Position numbers and translations under genes: made by a program
Part shown: positions 8,811-16,915 of the stretch, piece by piece
Position numbering within the stretch: position 1 is the stretch's first letter
Layout of the letters: each line of letters starts with the position of its first letter
The notes under the pieces: model-generated
What the model saw: only the letters and a program-made list of their open reading frames with translations
Told to the model about the DNA's origin: nothing
Database searches by the model: none
Assembly: GCF_021560175.1 (NCBI RefSeq)
Contig: NZ_CP091110.1
Span: 2,098,001-2,162,000, forward strand
Length of the DNA: 64,000 bases
Source of the DNA: Neobacillus drentensis
GTDB taxonomy: Bacteria; Bacillota; Bacilli; Bacillales; Cytobacillaceae
Reading direction: 5' to 3'

Positions 8811-9526
8811 TGAGAAACGTTTTAACCCTTCCGTTTGAAGAGGCAGGCAACCTCATTGTTGCCAGCGATAACAGTGGTGCGATTGGTATGAAAAAGGATG
8901 ATCTTGTTTTTGTATCATATGAAACGGTCGCCTACTATTCTTTTCGAGTTGCCGTGATGGAATGTATGGCAGCAGGAGGAGACCCTATTTCCGTTATCCT
9001 TCACAATTTTTGCGGGAATGAAGCTTGGGAGGAACTGACAAGTGGAATTCAAAGAGGAATAGGCGAGCTTCAATTAAAGAATCTTCCGATTACAGGCAGT
9101 ACGGAAAGCAACTTCTCCATGCAACAATCGGCCGTTGGGATCATTGTCCTTGGCAAAAAGCAGATTGGAAAAATGGATGAGATCGTTTTTAACGAACAGT
9201 CGAAAATCGCTATCATCGGTAACCCGTTGGTTGGCAATGAGGTAATAGAACAGGAAGATCAAATTGTTCCATTACCCATTTTTCAAAAGATTAGCAGACT
9301 TGAAGGGATTGGGGTTTGGCCGGTCGGTTCCAAAGGGATCCAATCTGAATTGAATCAAATGTTTAAGAACAAGACATTTTTAAAGGAGCAAATCATCACG
9401 GACATTGATCTAGTAAAATCCGCTGGCCCGGCTACATGTTTCCTTGTTACTTATCAGGAAAATATGGAAGAGGAAATAAAAAAAGGGACCGGAAGCTATT
9501 TTCATTCCGTCCAAATAAGGAGTTAA
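8810..9526 (+). CDS. cblS: Alpha-ribazole kinase CblS (AIR-synthase-like)
   Basis: A 238-residue protein with the AIR synthase (PurM)-like fold pattern: an N-terminal LIVASDNSGAIGMKKDD acidic/glycine motif, a central VMECMAAGGDPISVILH segment, and ITGSTESNFSMQQSAVGI. Such proteins are ATP-dependent small-molecule kinases. With the upstream membrane protein it matches the CblT-CblS pair, where CblS makes alpha-ribazole 5'-phosphate for CobS. The ATG at 8810 overlaps the cblT stop; a TTG one codon earlier is possible. It is the last gene of the cobalamin operon; a terminator hairpin follows at 9661. Confidence 0.75.
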   Translation: MRNVLTLPFEEAGNLIVASDNSGAIGMKKDDLVFVSYETVAYYSFRVAVMECMAAGGDPISVILHNFCGNEAWEELTSGIQRGIGELQLKNLPITGSTESNFSMQQSAVGIIVLGKKQIGKMDEIVFNEQSKIAIIGNPLVGNEVIEQEDQIVPLPIFQKISRLEGIGVWPVGSKGIQSELNQMFKNKTFLKEQIITDIDLVKSAGPATCFLVTYQENMEEEIKKGTGSYFHSVQIRS

Positions 9527-9591
9527 GTGTAGTTTATCCATTTAGAGATAGGTGGAAATAGCATGGGAAATCGCAGACTTGTGATAGCGGG

Positions 9592-9652
9592 AACAGGAAG
9601 CGATTTTTATTGATGGTACAAAAATTGAAGCAAACCTGAATAGATTACCAAT
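9592..9652 (+). pseudogene. IS1182-type transposase remnant
   Basis: One frame reads AIFIDGTKIEANLNRL, which matches the conserved FIDGTKIEAN catalytic-region motif of IS1182-family transposases. Only about 20 codons survive and no start or flanking transposase sequence is present. About 60 bases later comes TGTCCCAGCCTC, which resembles an IS1182 terminal sequence. This is a relic, not an active element. Confidence 0.6.
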
Positions 9653-9660
9653 AAAATGAA

Positions 9661-9694
9661 AAAAGTGAAATCGGCGTAACGATTTCACTTTTTT
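9661..9694 (+). terminator. Rho-independent terminator after the cobalamin operon
   Basis: A 13-bp perfect stem (left arm 9661-9673, right arm 9680-9692) with a six-base loop and a run of T. It is the first hairpin downstream of cblS and would end the cobalamin operon transcript; being symmetrical with A and T tracts it could work in both directions. Confidence 0.85.
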
Positions 9695-9725
9695 CGTTTA
9701 TTGAAGCTAGTTATGTCCCAGCCTC

Positions 9726-9753
9726 GTACAAAAACTGAAAGAATTGGTTGAGT
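9726..9753. repeat. Dispersed 28-base repeat, copy 1
   Basis: This 28-base stretch recurs with a single mismatch at 16059-16086. Copy 1 lies directly after the IS1182-like terminal sequence TGTCCCAGCCTC, which suggests mobile-element debris. I do not know its function. Confidence 0.6.
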
Positions 9754-9785
9754 TCTAAAAAAAACTTTAATAACAAGTGAAAACT

Positions 9786-9839
9786 CACCAACACCTCATG
9801 TGATACCACATATCTATAGCCATGTTAAATGCGTGTGGG
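9786..9839. repeat. Dispersed ~55-base hairpin-forming element, copy 1
   Basis: Begins CACCAACACCTCATG and ends GCGTGTGGG, with CCACA and TGTGG arms that could form a hairpin. A diverged copy with the same order of motifs and compensating arms (GACAC/GTGTC) lies at 28638-28692. Confidence 0.45.
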
Positions 9840-9939
9840 CTTAAAAGAAAAAGTTGGAAACCAGTAAGGACCTTCCTCTTCCATTCAATTTTAGGACCAA
9901 ATGAATATTAAAATTTTCGCAATTATCTAGAAATTAATA

Positions 9940-9968
9940 TTGTAAATTGGTAAAATAGCACATATAAT
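9940..9968 (+). promoter_or_regulatory. Candidate sigma-A promoter upstream of the sugar ABC operon
   Basis: TTGTAA (4 of 6 matches to the -35 consensus), a 17-base spacer and a perfect TATAAT. If used, the transcript would have a leader of about 520 bases before the substrate-binding protein gene. In an AT-rich interval such a match can be chance. Confidence 0.4.
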
Positions 9969-10167
9969 CAAAAATGAGCATAAAACATCAAATTCATTCA
10001 AAAAGTGACTAGAAACAGTCAAAGGTCGCATTTTATATGAATTGGAGGGAACCAATGCTATGTACGGTATGAAAGAATAACGACCGTACTAGATTTACTA
10101 AACAAGAATGCTAGAGTAGTCTGATTCCCCCCGTAGTTTAGGAGCTAATATCAGATAAAAGAAGTAA

Positions 10168-10181
10168 TGAAAGCGTTTTAA
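10168..10181 (+). promoter_or_regulatory. cre-like site (CcpA) in the sugar ABC leader
   Basis: TGAAAGCGTTTTAA matches 13 of 14 positions of the cre consensus TGWAANCGNTNWCA. Its place upstream of a sugar importer fits carbon catabolite repression, possibly as a roadblock if the promoter at 9940 is the one in use. Confidence 0.65.
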
Positions 10182-10281
10182 AGGAATATCCACATCATTT
10201 TGAGGAGGTGATGCTTATAGATGTGAAAATAATAGAAGGAGGTTTTAATCGTATTAATTAACTATTCTTTGGGGGAGAAAA

Positions 10282-10362
10282 ATGAAAGAAACACAAAAAA
10301 GGTTACGATTAAGGGCAACCACGACCAAATGGATAAAAGCCCAAAATCATAACCCCGCCTGA
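10282..10362 (+). CDS. Possible 26-residue basic leader peptide
   Basis: A very short frame starting ATG with GGGGGAG just upstream (spacing four bases, rather short). The product begins MKETQKRLRLRATTTKW and is strongly basic. The same DNA contains arms GGTTACGATT and AATCATAACC that could form an imperfect stem across the frame. It may be a leader peptide, or only chance in a leader RNA. Confidence 0.25.
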   Translation: MKETQKRLRLRATTTKWIKAQNHNPA

Positions 10363-10368
10363 GTATAT

Positions 10369-10390
10369 CTAAAATTAATACTAATTTTAG
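10369..10390. promoter_or_regulatory. 9-bp perfect inverted repeat upstream of the sugar-binding protein gene
   Basis: CTAAAATTA, four bases, TAATTTTAG. It lies about 105 bases before the ATG of the binding protein. An operator for an unidentified regulator is possible; no regulator gene is encoded in this operon. Confidence 0.35.
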
Positions 10391-10495
10391 CACTCATTTT
10401 TATTCTACAGTATGACAGATTCTATTACAAGGAACTGTGTTTTGGTAGAAGTATCTATAACTTTACAAAACTATTTTTGGGAGGAATTACAAATT

Positions 10496-11464
10496 ATGAA
10501 AAACTTTAAAATTTTTAATATAGTAATATTAATTTTAACTTTATGCCTTTTAGGCGCATGCAGCAATAATGAAAGCGCTTCTAATCCAGGGAAAACAAGT
10601 GATATGTCTAATACTGAAAAAAAGCTAAAGATTGGTTTAACTGTTCCAAATTTAAGTAATCCATTCTTTGTAGCGATGTCTAAAGGGGCTAAAGAAGTTG
10701 CTTCTAAGTATAATGCTGATGTAACCACTGTCAGTGCGGATCAAGATCTTGCTAAACAAACTGCACAAATCGAGGACTTTATTACAAAAAAAGTTGATTT
10801 AATATTATTAAGCCCATTTGATTCTGCAGGTATTGCTGGTGCAGTAAGTGAGGCAAAGGCAGCAGGTATTCCGGTTGTTGCTCTTGATGGATTTGCAGAA
10901 GGCGGCATTGACACAGTGGTTATGTCTGATAACGTTCAAGCAGGTAAATTAGCTGCGGAGTACCTTGTAAAACAACTTAATGGAAAAGGTAATATTGTTA
11001 TTATTGATGGACCTCCTGTTTCAGCAGTGACAGACCGAATTAAAGGTTTTAACCAAGTAATTAAAAAATATCCAGATATCAAGGTTGTGGCTAAACAAAA
11101 TGGTGAGGGTAATCGTGAAAAGGCTCTTACCGTAATGGAAGGTACACTAACAGCAAACAAAAAAATCGATGCAGTATTTACAATAAATGATGAAGAGGCT
11201 GTCGGAGTACAAATTGCTCAAGAACAAGCTAGTAGACAAAAAGAATTCTTTGTCGTAAGTGTTGACGGTGCGCCTTCTGCGGTTGATGCGTTGAAAAAAG
11301 GCGGAAGCTTTGCTGGTACTTCAGCACAATTCCCGAATCAAATGGTTATTGATGGTGTTGCCTTAGCATTAAAAGTCATTGATGGAAAGAAAGTTGATTC
11401 AAAAGTTCTTATTCCAACTAAATTTATCACTAAAGAAAATGTTGATTCCTATAGTGGCTGGTAA
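10496..11464 (+). CDS. Sugar ABC transporter substrate-binding lipoprotein (RbsB-like)
   Basis: A 322-residue periplasmic-binding-protein-fold lipoprotein. The ATG at 10496 with GGGAGG nine to ten bases upstream gives a signal peptide ending in the lipobox LLGAC; the longer frame from 10412 would put 28 extra residues before it. The mature part starts KLKIGLTVPNLSNPFF and contains the FxxKKVDLILLSPFDSAGIAGAV and DGPPVSAVTDRIKGF stretches of the ribose/galactose family (Peripla_BP_4). It would catch a monosaccharide or polyol outside the membrane and deliver it to the permease at 13126. The sugar is not clear from sequence; there is no rbsK or rbsD nearby. Confidence 0.88.
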   Translation: MKNFKIFNIVILILTLCLLGACSNNESASNPGKTSDMSNTEKKLKIGLTVPNLSNPFFVAMSKGAKEVASKYNADVTTVSADQDLAKQTAQIEDFITKKVDLILLSPFDSAGIAGAVSEAKAAGIPVVALDGFAEGGIDTVVMSDNVQAGKLAAEYLVKQLNGKGNIVIIDGPPVSAVTDRIKGFNQVIKKYPDIKVVAKQNGEGNREKALTVMEGTLTANKKIDAVFTINDEEAVGVQIAQEQASRQKEFFVVSVDGAPSAVDALKKGGSFAGTSAQFPNQMVIDGVALALKVIDGKKVDSKVLIPTKFITKENVDSYSGW

Positions 11465-11566
11465 TTGATTTCCCTCTAGTGGAGGTAAAATATGGTGCTG
11501 ATTAGGAGCACTATATTTGTATCCTAGTAAAATAGGGCTTAAAAAGAGATTTAGGGAGTGGCACTA

Positions 11567-13129
11567 ATGGCAGTATTTCAGGTTCAAGAACAAATAAATC
11601 GTCATCTACCAGAGAGTCAGTTACCCATCCTTAGAATGAAGGCAGTTACGAAGAAATTTTCCGGTGTCAAGGTGTTGCAAAACGTTAATATCGAACTCTA
11701 TAAAGGGGAAGTTCATGCCTTGATGGGGGAGAATGGAGCAGGAAAATCGACTTTAATGAAGATCATGGCTGGTGTGTACCAGCCTGATGGAGGAACGATT
11801 GAATATAAAAATCAAGAAGTACATTGGAATAATCCAATGGAGGCAAGAAATAAGGGGATCAGTGTTATTCACCAAGAAATAAGCCTCTCACCGAATTTGT
11901 CTATTGGTGAGAATATTATGATGGGGACATCATTTAAGAAAAATAGGCTGGGCCTAATAAATTGGAATGATATTTATAAAAAAGCTGCCCAAGTTTTAAA
12001 ATCCATAGGATCTTCCCTGGATCCTCGAGCGGATGTTTCCACCTTAAGTGTGGCCCAACAACAAATGGTAGAAATTGCTCGAGCTTTATCACTTAATTCT
12101 GAGATTTTAATTATGGATGAACCGACGGCATCTCTGACAGATAAAGAAATAGAAAAGCTTTTTGGCATCATTGAAGAATTAAGAAGAAAAGGCGTAGCTA
12201 TTGTTTATATCTCTCATCGCATGGATGAGATTTTTAAAATTTCAAATCGCTTTACAGTTCTTAGAGACGGCCATTGGGTTACAAGTGGGCCAATTTCAGC
12301 TACAAATCCCGAGAATCTAGTAAAACTTATGGTAGGAAGAGAGTTAAATGAGCTATTTGTAAGAGAAAGAGTCGAAAGTATTGATAGGTCTGAACAAAAA
12401 CCTGTCCTTGAGTTAAAAAATGTCTCTGACAAGAAGATTGTAAAGGGCATATCACTAAAAATCTACCCTGGTGAAATTGTAGGCTTAGCAGGCCTTGTCG
12501 GTGCGGGACGGACTGAGCTGGTAAGAACAATCTTTGGACTATCCGAACTGTCAGAGGGTCAAATCATTTTGGATGGCCAACAGGTTCATATAAAAAATCC
12601 TATTGACGCAATAAAACTTGGCATTGCTCACGTTCCTGAGAGCAGGAAAGAACAGGGGTTATTACCAAACTTATCTGTAAAAGAAAATATACTGATGGCA
12701 CAATTGCCAACCTATCGTAAATTTAAACTTTTGCAGTATAAGCAAATGAACCGTGATGCGGATCGATACATTAAAGAACTTGGGGTAAGAACGGCATCAA
12801 AGGAACAAAATGTTATGGGCCTTAGCGGAGGAAATCAACAAAAGGTTGTTATTGCTAAATGGTTATCTATTGGTCCTAAAGTTCTGCTGCTTGACGAACC
12901 GACCCGAGGTGTAGATATAGGTGCAAAGACTGAGATTCATAAAATCATAACTAAATTAGCAGAACAAGGGCTTGCTGTATTGATGATTTCTTCTGAATTA
13001 CCAGAAGTTTTAGGAGTTAGTGATCGAATTTTAGTGGTTCATGAGGGGAAACTAAGAGCTGAACTATCTCGTGAGGAAGCTACACAAGAAAAAATCATGT
13101 ACTATGCTACAGGAGAGGTTAAACAATGA
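11567..13129 (+). CDS. Sugar ABC transporter ATPase with two nucleotide-binding domains (RbsA-like)
   Basis: A 520-residue double ATPase of the RbsA/MglA type. The N-terminal half has Walker A GENGAGKST, signature LSVAQQQMVEIARAL and Walker B ILIMDEPTASL. The C-terminal half has a degenerate Walker A (GLVGAGRTE), LSGGNQQKVVIAKWL and VLLLDEPTRGVDIG, which is the usual asymmetry in this subfamily. The ATG at 11567 is preferred to a GTG at 11558 because the GGGAG ribosome site overlaps the GTG and is eight bases from the ATG. It overlaps the permease gene by four bases. Confidence 0.92.
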   Translation: MAVFQVQEQINRHLPESQLPILRMKAVTKKFSGVKVLQNVNIELYKGEVHALMGENGAGKSTLMKIMAGVYQPDGGTIEYKNQEVHWNNPMEARNKGISVIHQEISLSPNLSIGENIMMGTSFKKNRLGLINWNDIYKKAAQVLKSIGSSLDPRADVSTLSVAQQQMVEIARALSLNSEILIMDEPTASLTDKEIEKLFGIIEELRRKGVAIVYISHRMDEIFKISNRFTVLRDGHWVTSGPISATNPENLVKLMVGRELNELFVRERVESIDRSEQKPVLELKNVSDKKIVKGISLKIYPGEIVGLAGLVGAGRTELVRTIFGLSELSEGQIILDGQQVHIKNPIDAIKLGIAHVPESRKEQGLLPNLSVKENILMAQLPTYRKFKLLQYKQMNRDADRYIKELGVRTASKEQNVMGLSGGNQQKVVIAKWLSIGPKVLLLDEPTRGVDIGAKTEIHKIITKLAEQGLAVLMISSELPEVLGVSDRILVVHEGKLRAELSREEATQEKIMYYATGEVKQ

Positions 13130-14103
13130 ATACAAACTTACAAATGTCAAGTCCATCAGTAGTTTCATTCAAGGAACGGTCAAAACAGATTTTTAACCAG
13201 CTGGGCATGGTTATCATTCTTGCCTTATTAATTATAGTTATGGTTATTTTTGCACCGAATTTCACAGACTCAAGTAATATCTTAAACGTACTAAAGCAGA
13301 GTTCAATCACTGCCATTCTGGCAGCGGGGATGACTTTAGTGATATTAACAGGAGGAATTGATTTATCGGTAGGCTCAACCCTTGCATTGAGCAGTGTTAT
13401 ATCTGTATTACTATCAAATGCCGGAACTCCTCCAGTTATCGCTATGTTAGCAGGAGTTGCTGTAGGATATGTTGCAGGGGCTATTAATGGATTTTTAACA
13501 GCTGTACCTAAGTTGCCAGCCTTTATCGTGACGCTTGGAAGTATGACCTACCTGAGGGGGTTGGCTTATGTTATAACCGGCGGATATCCTGTAGTTTTGG
13601 CATCAAAGCAGTTCAAGTTCATTGGAGCAGGTGAAATTCTGGGGATCTCTACGCCTATTTATGTGATGGCAATTGTTTATATCATCATGATAGTCGTTTT
13701 AAAGTATACGATGTTCGGGAGACATGTTTATGCTATTGGCGGTAATGAAGAGGCTGCACATCTTACAGGGATTAAAGTGAATCGCACCCTGATTCATGTT
13801 TATTCCATCAGTGGCTTATTGGCTGGTGTTAGTGGCGTTGTAATGGCAGGACGTTTGTTTTCAGGGCAGCCTATGGTAGGAATAGGATTTGAGCTAGATG
13901 CAATAGCAGCTGTAGTACTAGGTGGTACTAGTTTTGTAGGGGGACGTGGCCGTATACAAGGAACGATCATTGGGGTTTTGATTGTGGCCGTGTTAACGAA
14001 TGGAATGACCTTACTTAACGTGGATTATTACTGGCAACAAGTTGTAAAAGGGATCGTAATTGTTATTGCCGTACTTCTTGATAGATTACGAAGCAGAACT
14101 TAA
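13126..14103 (+). CDS. Sugar ABC transporter permease (RbsC-like)
   Basis: A 325-residue membrane protein of the BPD_transp_2 family with roughly eight to ten hydrophobic helices. The ILTGGIDLSVGSTLALSSV segment and the FGRHVYAIGGNEEAAHLTGI cytoplasmic loop that docks on the ATPase are typical of RbsC/AraH/XylH-type permeases. It forms the channel through which the bound sugar passes. It is the last gene of the three-gene operon and a terminator follows at 14237. The transketolase-transaldolase operon a few kilobases downstream could use a pentose-type substrate, but this link is only positional. Confidence 0.92.
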   Translation: MNTNLQMSSPSVVSFKERSKQIFNQLGMVIILALLIIVMVIFAPNFTDSSNILNVLKQSSITAILAAGMTLVILTGGIDLSVGSTLALSSVISVLLSNAGTPPVIAMLAGVAVGYVAGAINGFLTAVPKLPAFIVTLGSMTYLRGLAYVITGGYPVVLASKQFKFIGAGEILGISTPIYVMAIVYIIMIVVLKYTMFGRHVYAIGGNEEAAHLTGIKVNRTLIHVYSISGLLAGVSGVVMAGRLFSGQPMVGIGFELDAIAAVVLGGTSFVGGRGRIQGTIIGVLIVAVLTNGMTLLNVDYYWQQVVKGIVIVIAVLLDRLRSRT

Positions 14104-14236
14104 ATTAATTCTATTTCAAATAAAAAGCCTGTAGAGTAACCTTCTGGATTAATAAATTCTAAAATTTAATTCGCATGAGCTTTTTTAAGAAATCTAAAAG
14201 TATAACTTTATTAAAAATTTTGGATGGTTAATAAAT

Positions 14237-14275
14237 AGGGGTACCCAAGTGAAATATTATTCATTGGGTACCCCT
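14237..14275. terminator. Bidirectional terminator between the sugar ABC operon and the ABC-F gene
   Basis: A 12-bp perfect stem AGGGGTACCCAA / TTGGGTACCCCT around a 15-base loop, lying between two convergent genes. It could end transcription from both sides. Confidence 0.8.
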
Positions 14276-14285
14276 TAATTTTCAT

Positions 14286-15839
14286 TTAAAACACTTTCGT
14301 AGTCCAATCCTCACAATTCCAAATATCAGTCGCAATTTCACGATAGAAATCAGGTTCGTGGGATACCATCAAGATACTTCCGCGATATGCCTTTAAAGCA
14401 CGCTTCAATTCTTCTTTTGCGTCCACATCCAAGTGATTGGTAGGTTCGTCTAGAATTAATAAATTCGTTTCTGTGTTAATAATTTTACACAAGCGAACTT
14501 TGGCTTTTTCGCCACCAGAAAGGACTTCGACTTTACTTTCAATATGCTTCGTCGTTAATCCACATTTTGCAAGAGCAGCACGGACTTCAGCCTGATTCAT
14601 ACTTGGGAACTCGCTCCAAATCTCTTCGATACAAGTGTTGTAGTTGGCCTGTTTCACTTCCTGCTCGAAGTAACCGATGTGTTGATACTCACCACGTTCC
14701 ACTTTACCGGAAATTGGATCAATCAGCCCAAGAATACTTTTTAAAAGTGTTGACTTACCAATACCGTTTGCACCTACGAATGCAATTTTTTGCCCGCGTT
14801 CCATTTTCAAATTCAGAGGGCGGGAAAGTGGTTCATTGTAACCAATAACAAGGTCTTCAGCCGTGAAAATATAACGACTAGCTGCACGAGCTTCTTTGAA
14901 GTTAAACTCTGGTTTCGGCTTCTCTTTCCCTAATTCAATTACTTCCATTTTGTCGAGCTTCTTCTGACGAGACATCGCCATATTACGAGTCGCAACACTT
15001 GCCTTGTTACGAGCAACGAAATCTTTCAAATCAGCAATTTCTTGTTGTTGACGCTTGTAAGCAGACTCTAGCTGTTGCTTCTTCATTTCATGAATTTTTA
15101 AGAAGTTATCATAGTCACCAACATAGCGATTCAACTCTTGGTTTTCCATGTGATAGATCAAGTTAACAACATTGTTCAAGAATGGAATATCATGTGAAAT
15201 CAAGATAAATGCATTCTCATATTCCTGTAAATAGCGCTTCAACCATTCGATATGCTGTTCATCCAAATAGTTCGTAGGCTCGTCTAGTAATAGGATTTCA
15301 GGCTTTTCTAGCAACAATTTAGCTAGCAGAACTTTCGTACGCTGCCCACCGCTGAGATCATCTACATCTCGATCGAGTCCAACATCGTCTAATCCTAAAC
15401 CACGAGCAACTTCCTCAACTTTTGCATTAATTCGATAGAAATCATTACTATCTAAAGTTTCTTGTAGCTCGCCAACTTCTGCAAGTAATGCATCGATATC
15501 AGCACCTTCATCACCCATTTTTGCGTAAAGTTCATTGATTTCTGATTCAGCATCAAAAAGATATTGAAAAGCAGAACTTAAAGCTTCACGCATTGTTGTA
15601 CCTTTTTGAAGTACAGCATGCTGATCTAAATAACCAACACGAACTTTTCGTGACCATTCCACTTTTCCCTCGTCGGGCTGTAACTTCCCAGTCACAATAT
15701 TCATGAAAGTAGACTTACCCTCACCATTTGCCCCGACTAGTCCAACATGTTCTCCTTTTAAAAGTCGAAACGACACATTATTAAAAATCGCACGATCACC
15801 GAAACCGTGGCTTAAATTTTGTACGTTTAATACACTCAT
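14286..15839 (-). CDS. ykpA: ABC-F family ATPase (YkpA/YbiT-like)
   Basis: A 517-residue soluble protein with two ABC ATPase domains and no membrane segment. The first domain has GANGEGKST, LSGGQRTK and LLLDEPTNYLD; the second has GANGIGKST, LSGGEKAK and LILDEPTNHLD. A charged coiled linker between them (about residues 245-315) is the part that reaches into the ribosome in ABC-F proteins. Members act on translating ribosomes, and some give antibiotic protection; this one most resembles the housekeeping YkpA/YbiT group, so I do not infer resistance. The start has AGGGG seven bases upstream. The gene stands alone. Confidence 0.88.
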   Translation of the reverse strand: MSVLNVQNLSHGFGDRAIFNNVSFRLLKGEHVGLVGANGEGKSTFMNIVTGKLQPDEGKVEWSRKVRVGYLDQHAVLQKGTTMREALSSAFQYLFDAESEINELYAKMGDEGADIDALLAEVGELQETLDSNDFYRINAKVEEVARGLGLDDVGLDRDVDDLSGGQRTKVLLAKLLLEKPEILLLDEPTNYLDEQHIEWLKRYLQEYENAFILISHDIPFLNNVVNLIYHMENQELNRYVGDYDNFLKIHEMKKQQLESAYKRQQQEIADLKDFVARNKASVATRNMAMSRQKKLDKMEVIELGKEKPKPEFNFKEARAASRYIFTAEDLVIGYNEPLSRPLNLKMERGQKIAFVGANGIGKSTLLKSILGLIDPISGKVERGEYQHIGYFEQEVKQANYNTCIEEIWSEFPSMNQAEVRAALAKCGLTTKHIESKVEVLSGGEKAKVRLCKIINTETNLLILDEPTNHLDVDAKEELKRALKAYRGSILMVSHEPDFYREIATDIWNCEDWTTKVF

Positions 15840-16058
15840 TATTTAACCCCTTATCTAATATCATATGTGGATATCTTACTAGATTTTGGCTGCTTTTTCT
15901 ATCTAGAAGTTATTTTTTTGAAAAATGTAATTTTATCTTTGGGCCAAATTGAAATATGTCCCATTTTAAATAACTTGGGTGTATATAAATTGGATAAAAG
16001 TCTATTATACAACCGAACCTGGAGGCAAGATATGTGTTATTCCCATTTGGTAATAACT

Positions 16059-16086
16059 GTACAAAAAATGAAAGAATTGGTTGAGT
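16059..16086. repeat. Dispersed 28-base repeat, copy 2
   Basis: Matches 9726-9753 at 27 of 28 positions in the same orientation. No other IS sequence is obvious beside this copy. Confidence 0.6.
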
Positions 16087-16120
16087 CTTACTATCTTTCT
16101 ATTAATTTATACTATAACAA

Positions 16121-16150
16121 AAATGGCATGCGTCAATTCGCATGCCATTT
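16121..16150 (-). terminator. Terminator of the transketolase-transaldolase operon
   Basis: A 12-bp perfect stem AAATGGCATGCG / CGCATGCCATTT with a six-base loop, followed on the minus strand by a T-rich stretch, about 75 bases past the transaldolase stop codon. Confidence 0.8.
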
Positions 16151-16223
16151 CATGTGTCAATTTATCCCCGTGAACTATTTAAGAGAACCCTTTAGGATAA
16201 ACATGTCGTGTTTTTTGTTTCAC

Positions 16224-16892
16224 TTAGTTTTTAAGAGTATTTTCCCAATCAGCAGCAAATTTTTCAATTCCTTGATTAGTTAGTGGATGTTTAGAAATTT
16301 GCTCAATGACTGAAAATGGAATGGTTGCAATATGTGCACCTGCCATTGCTACACGAGTTACATGATCTGGATGACGAACAGATGCTGCAATTATTTGTGT
16401 GTCAAAATGATGAATGCGGAACAAATCAGCTATTTTTGATACTAATTGGACACCGTCTTCAGAAATATCATCTAAGCGGCCTAAGAATGGAGATACATAC
16501 GTTGCACCGGCACGAGCTGCTAAAAGTGCTTGGTTTACTGTGAAGATAAGGGTGACATTTGTTTTCACACCTTTATCGGCAAGATAACGGCAAGCCTCTA
16601 AGCCAGCTAAAGTCATCGGAAGCTTGATGGTGATTTTTTCATCTCCGCCGTTAATTTTAATAAGCTCTTCAGCTTGGGCAATCATTTCATCAGCAGTAAG
16701 GGCATCTGGAGTTACTTCAGCGGAAACGGACTCTACTTCTGGAACCGCCTGGCAGATTTCTTCAATCCGGTCTTCGAATTTTACACCTTCTTTTGCAACT
16801 AGGGAAGGATTAGTTGTAACACCTGATAAAACACCAATTTTATAAGCCTTTTTAATATCTACAAGATTAGCAGTATCAATAAATAATTTCAT
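16224..16892 (-). CDS. tal: Transaldolase (small TalC/MipB type)
   Basis: A 222-residue TIM-barrel class I aldolase of the short transaldolase / fructose-6-phosphate aldolase family. It starts [10 protein letters not shown] and has the [13 protein letters not shown] motif. The Schiff-base lysine is in ITIKLPMT (Lys90), and NVTLIF and [11 protein letters not shown] follow. In Bacillus relatives such enzymes act as transaldolases of the non-oxidative pentose phosphate pathway. The ATG has GGAGG upstream. It lies 23 bases after the transketolase stop and is surely co-transcribed with it. Confidence 0.92.
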   Translation of the reverse strand: MKLFIDTANLVDIKKAYKIGVLSGVTTNPSLVAKEGVKFEDRIEEICQAVPEVESVSAEVTPDALTADEMIAQAEELIKINGGDEKITIKLPMTLAGLEACRYLADKGVKTNVTLIFTVNQALLAARAGATYVSPFLGRLDDISEDGVQLVSKIADLFRIHHFDTQIIAASVRHPDHVTRVAMAGAHIATIPFSVIEQISKHPLTNQGIEKFAADWENTLKN

Positions 16893-16915
16893 CGTATTTT
16901 TCCTCCATTTTAAGA

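Larger units (their letters stand above)
9527..10495. other. Long gene-poor interval with IS debris and the leader of the sugar transporter operon
   Basis: About 970 bases without a full-length gene. From left to right I see an IS1182-type transposase scrap, a terminator, a dispersed 28-base repeat, a second dispersed element, a sigma-A-like promoter at 9940-9968, a cre-like site at 10168, one very small reading frame and a palindrome. The items are listed separately. The left half looks like decayed mobile DNA and the right half like an mRNA leader. Confidence 0.6.
15840..16223. other. Intergenic interval between the ABC-F and transaldolase genes
   Basis: AT-rich DNA containing the second copy of the 28-base repeat (16059-16086) and the transaldolase terminator. 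A reading frame of about 138 codons can be drawn through it on the plus strand, but it has no ribosome site, no recognisable motif and runs into the transaldolase gene, so I do not call it. Confidence 0.6.

Noticed and set aside
10211-10261. 16-codon frame MLIDVKIIEGGFNRIN
   Set aside because: AGGAGG is only two bases from the ATG, too close for efficient initiation; likely chance.
15867-16283. Plus-strand frame of about 138 codons between the ABC-F and tal genes
   Set aside because: No ribosome site, no family motif, crosses the tal terminator and the 28-base repeat, and overlaps the end of tal.
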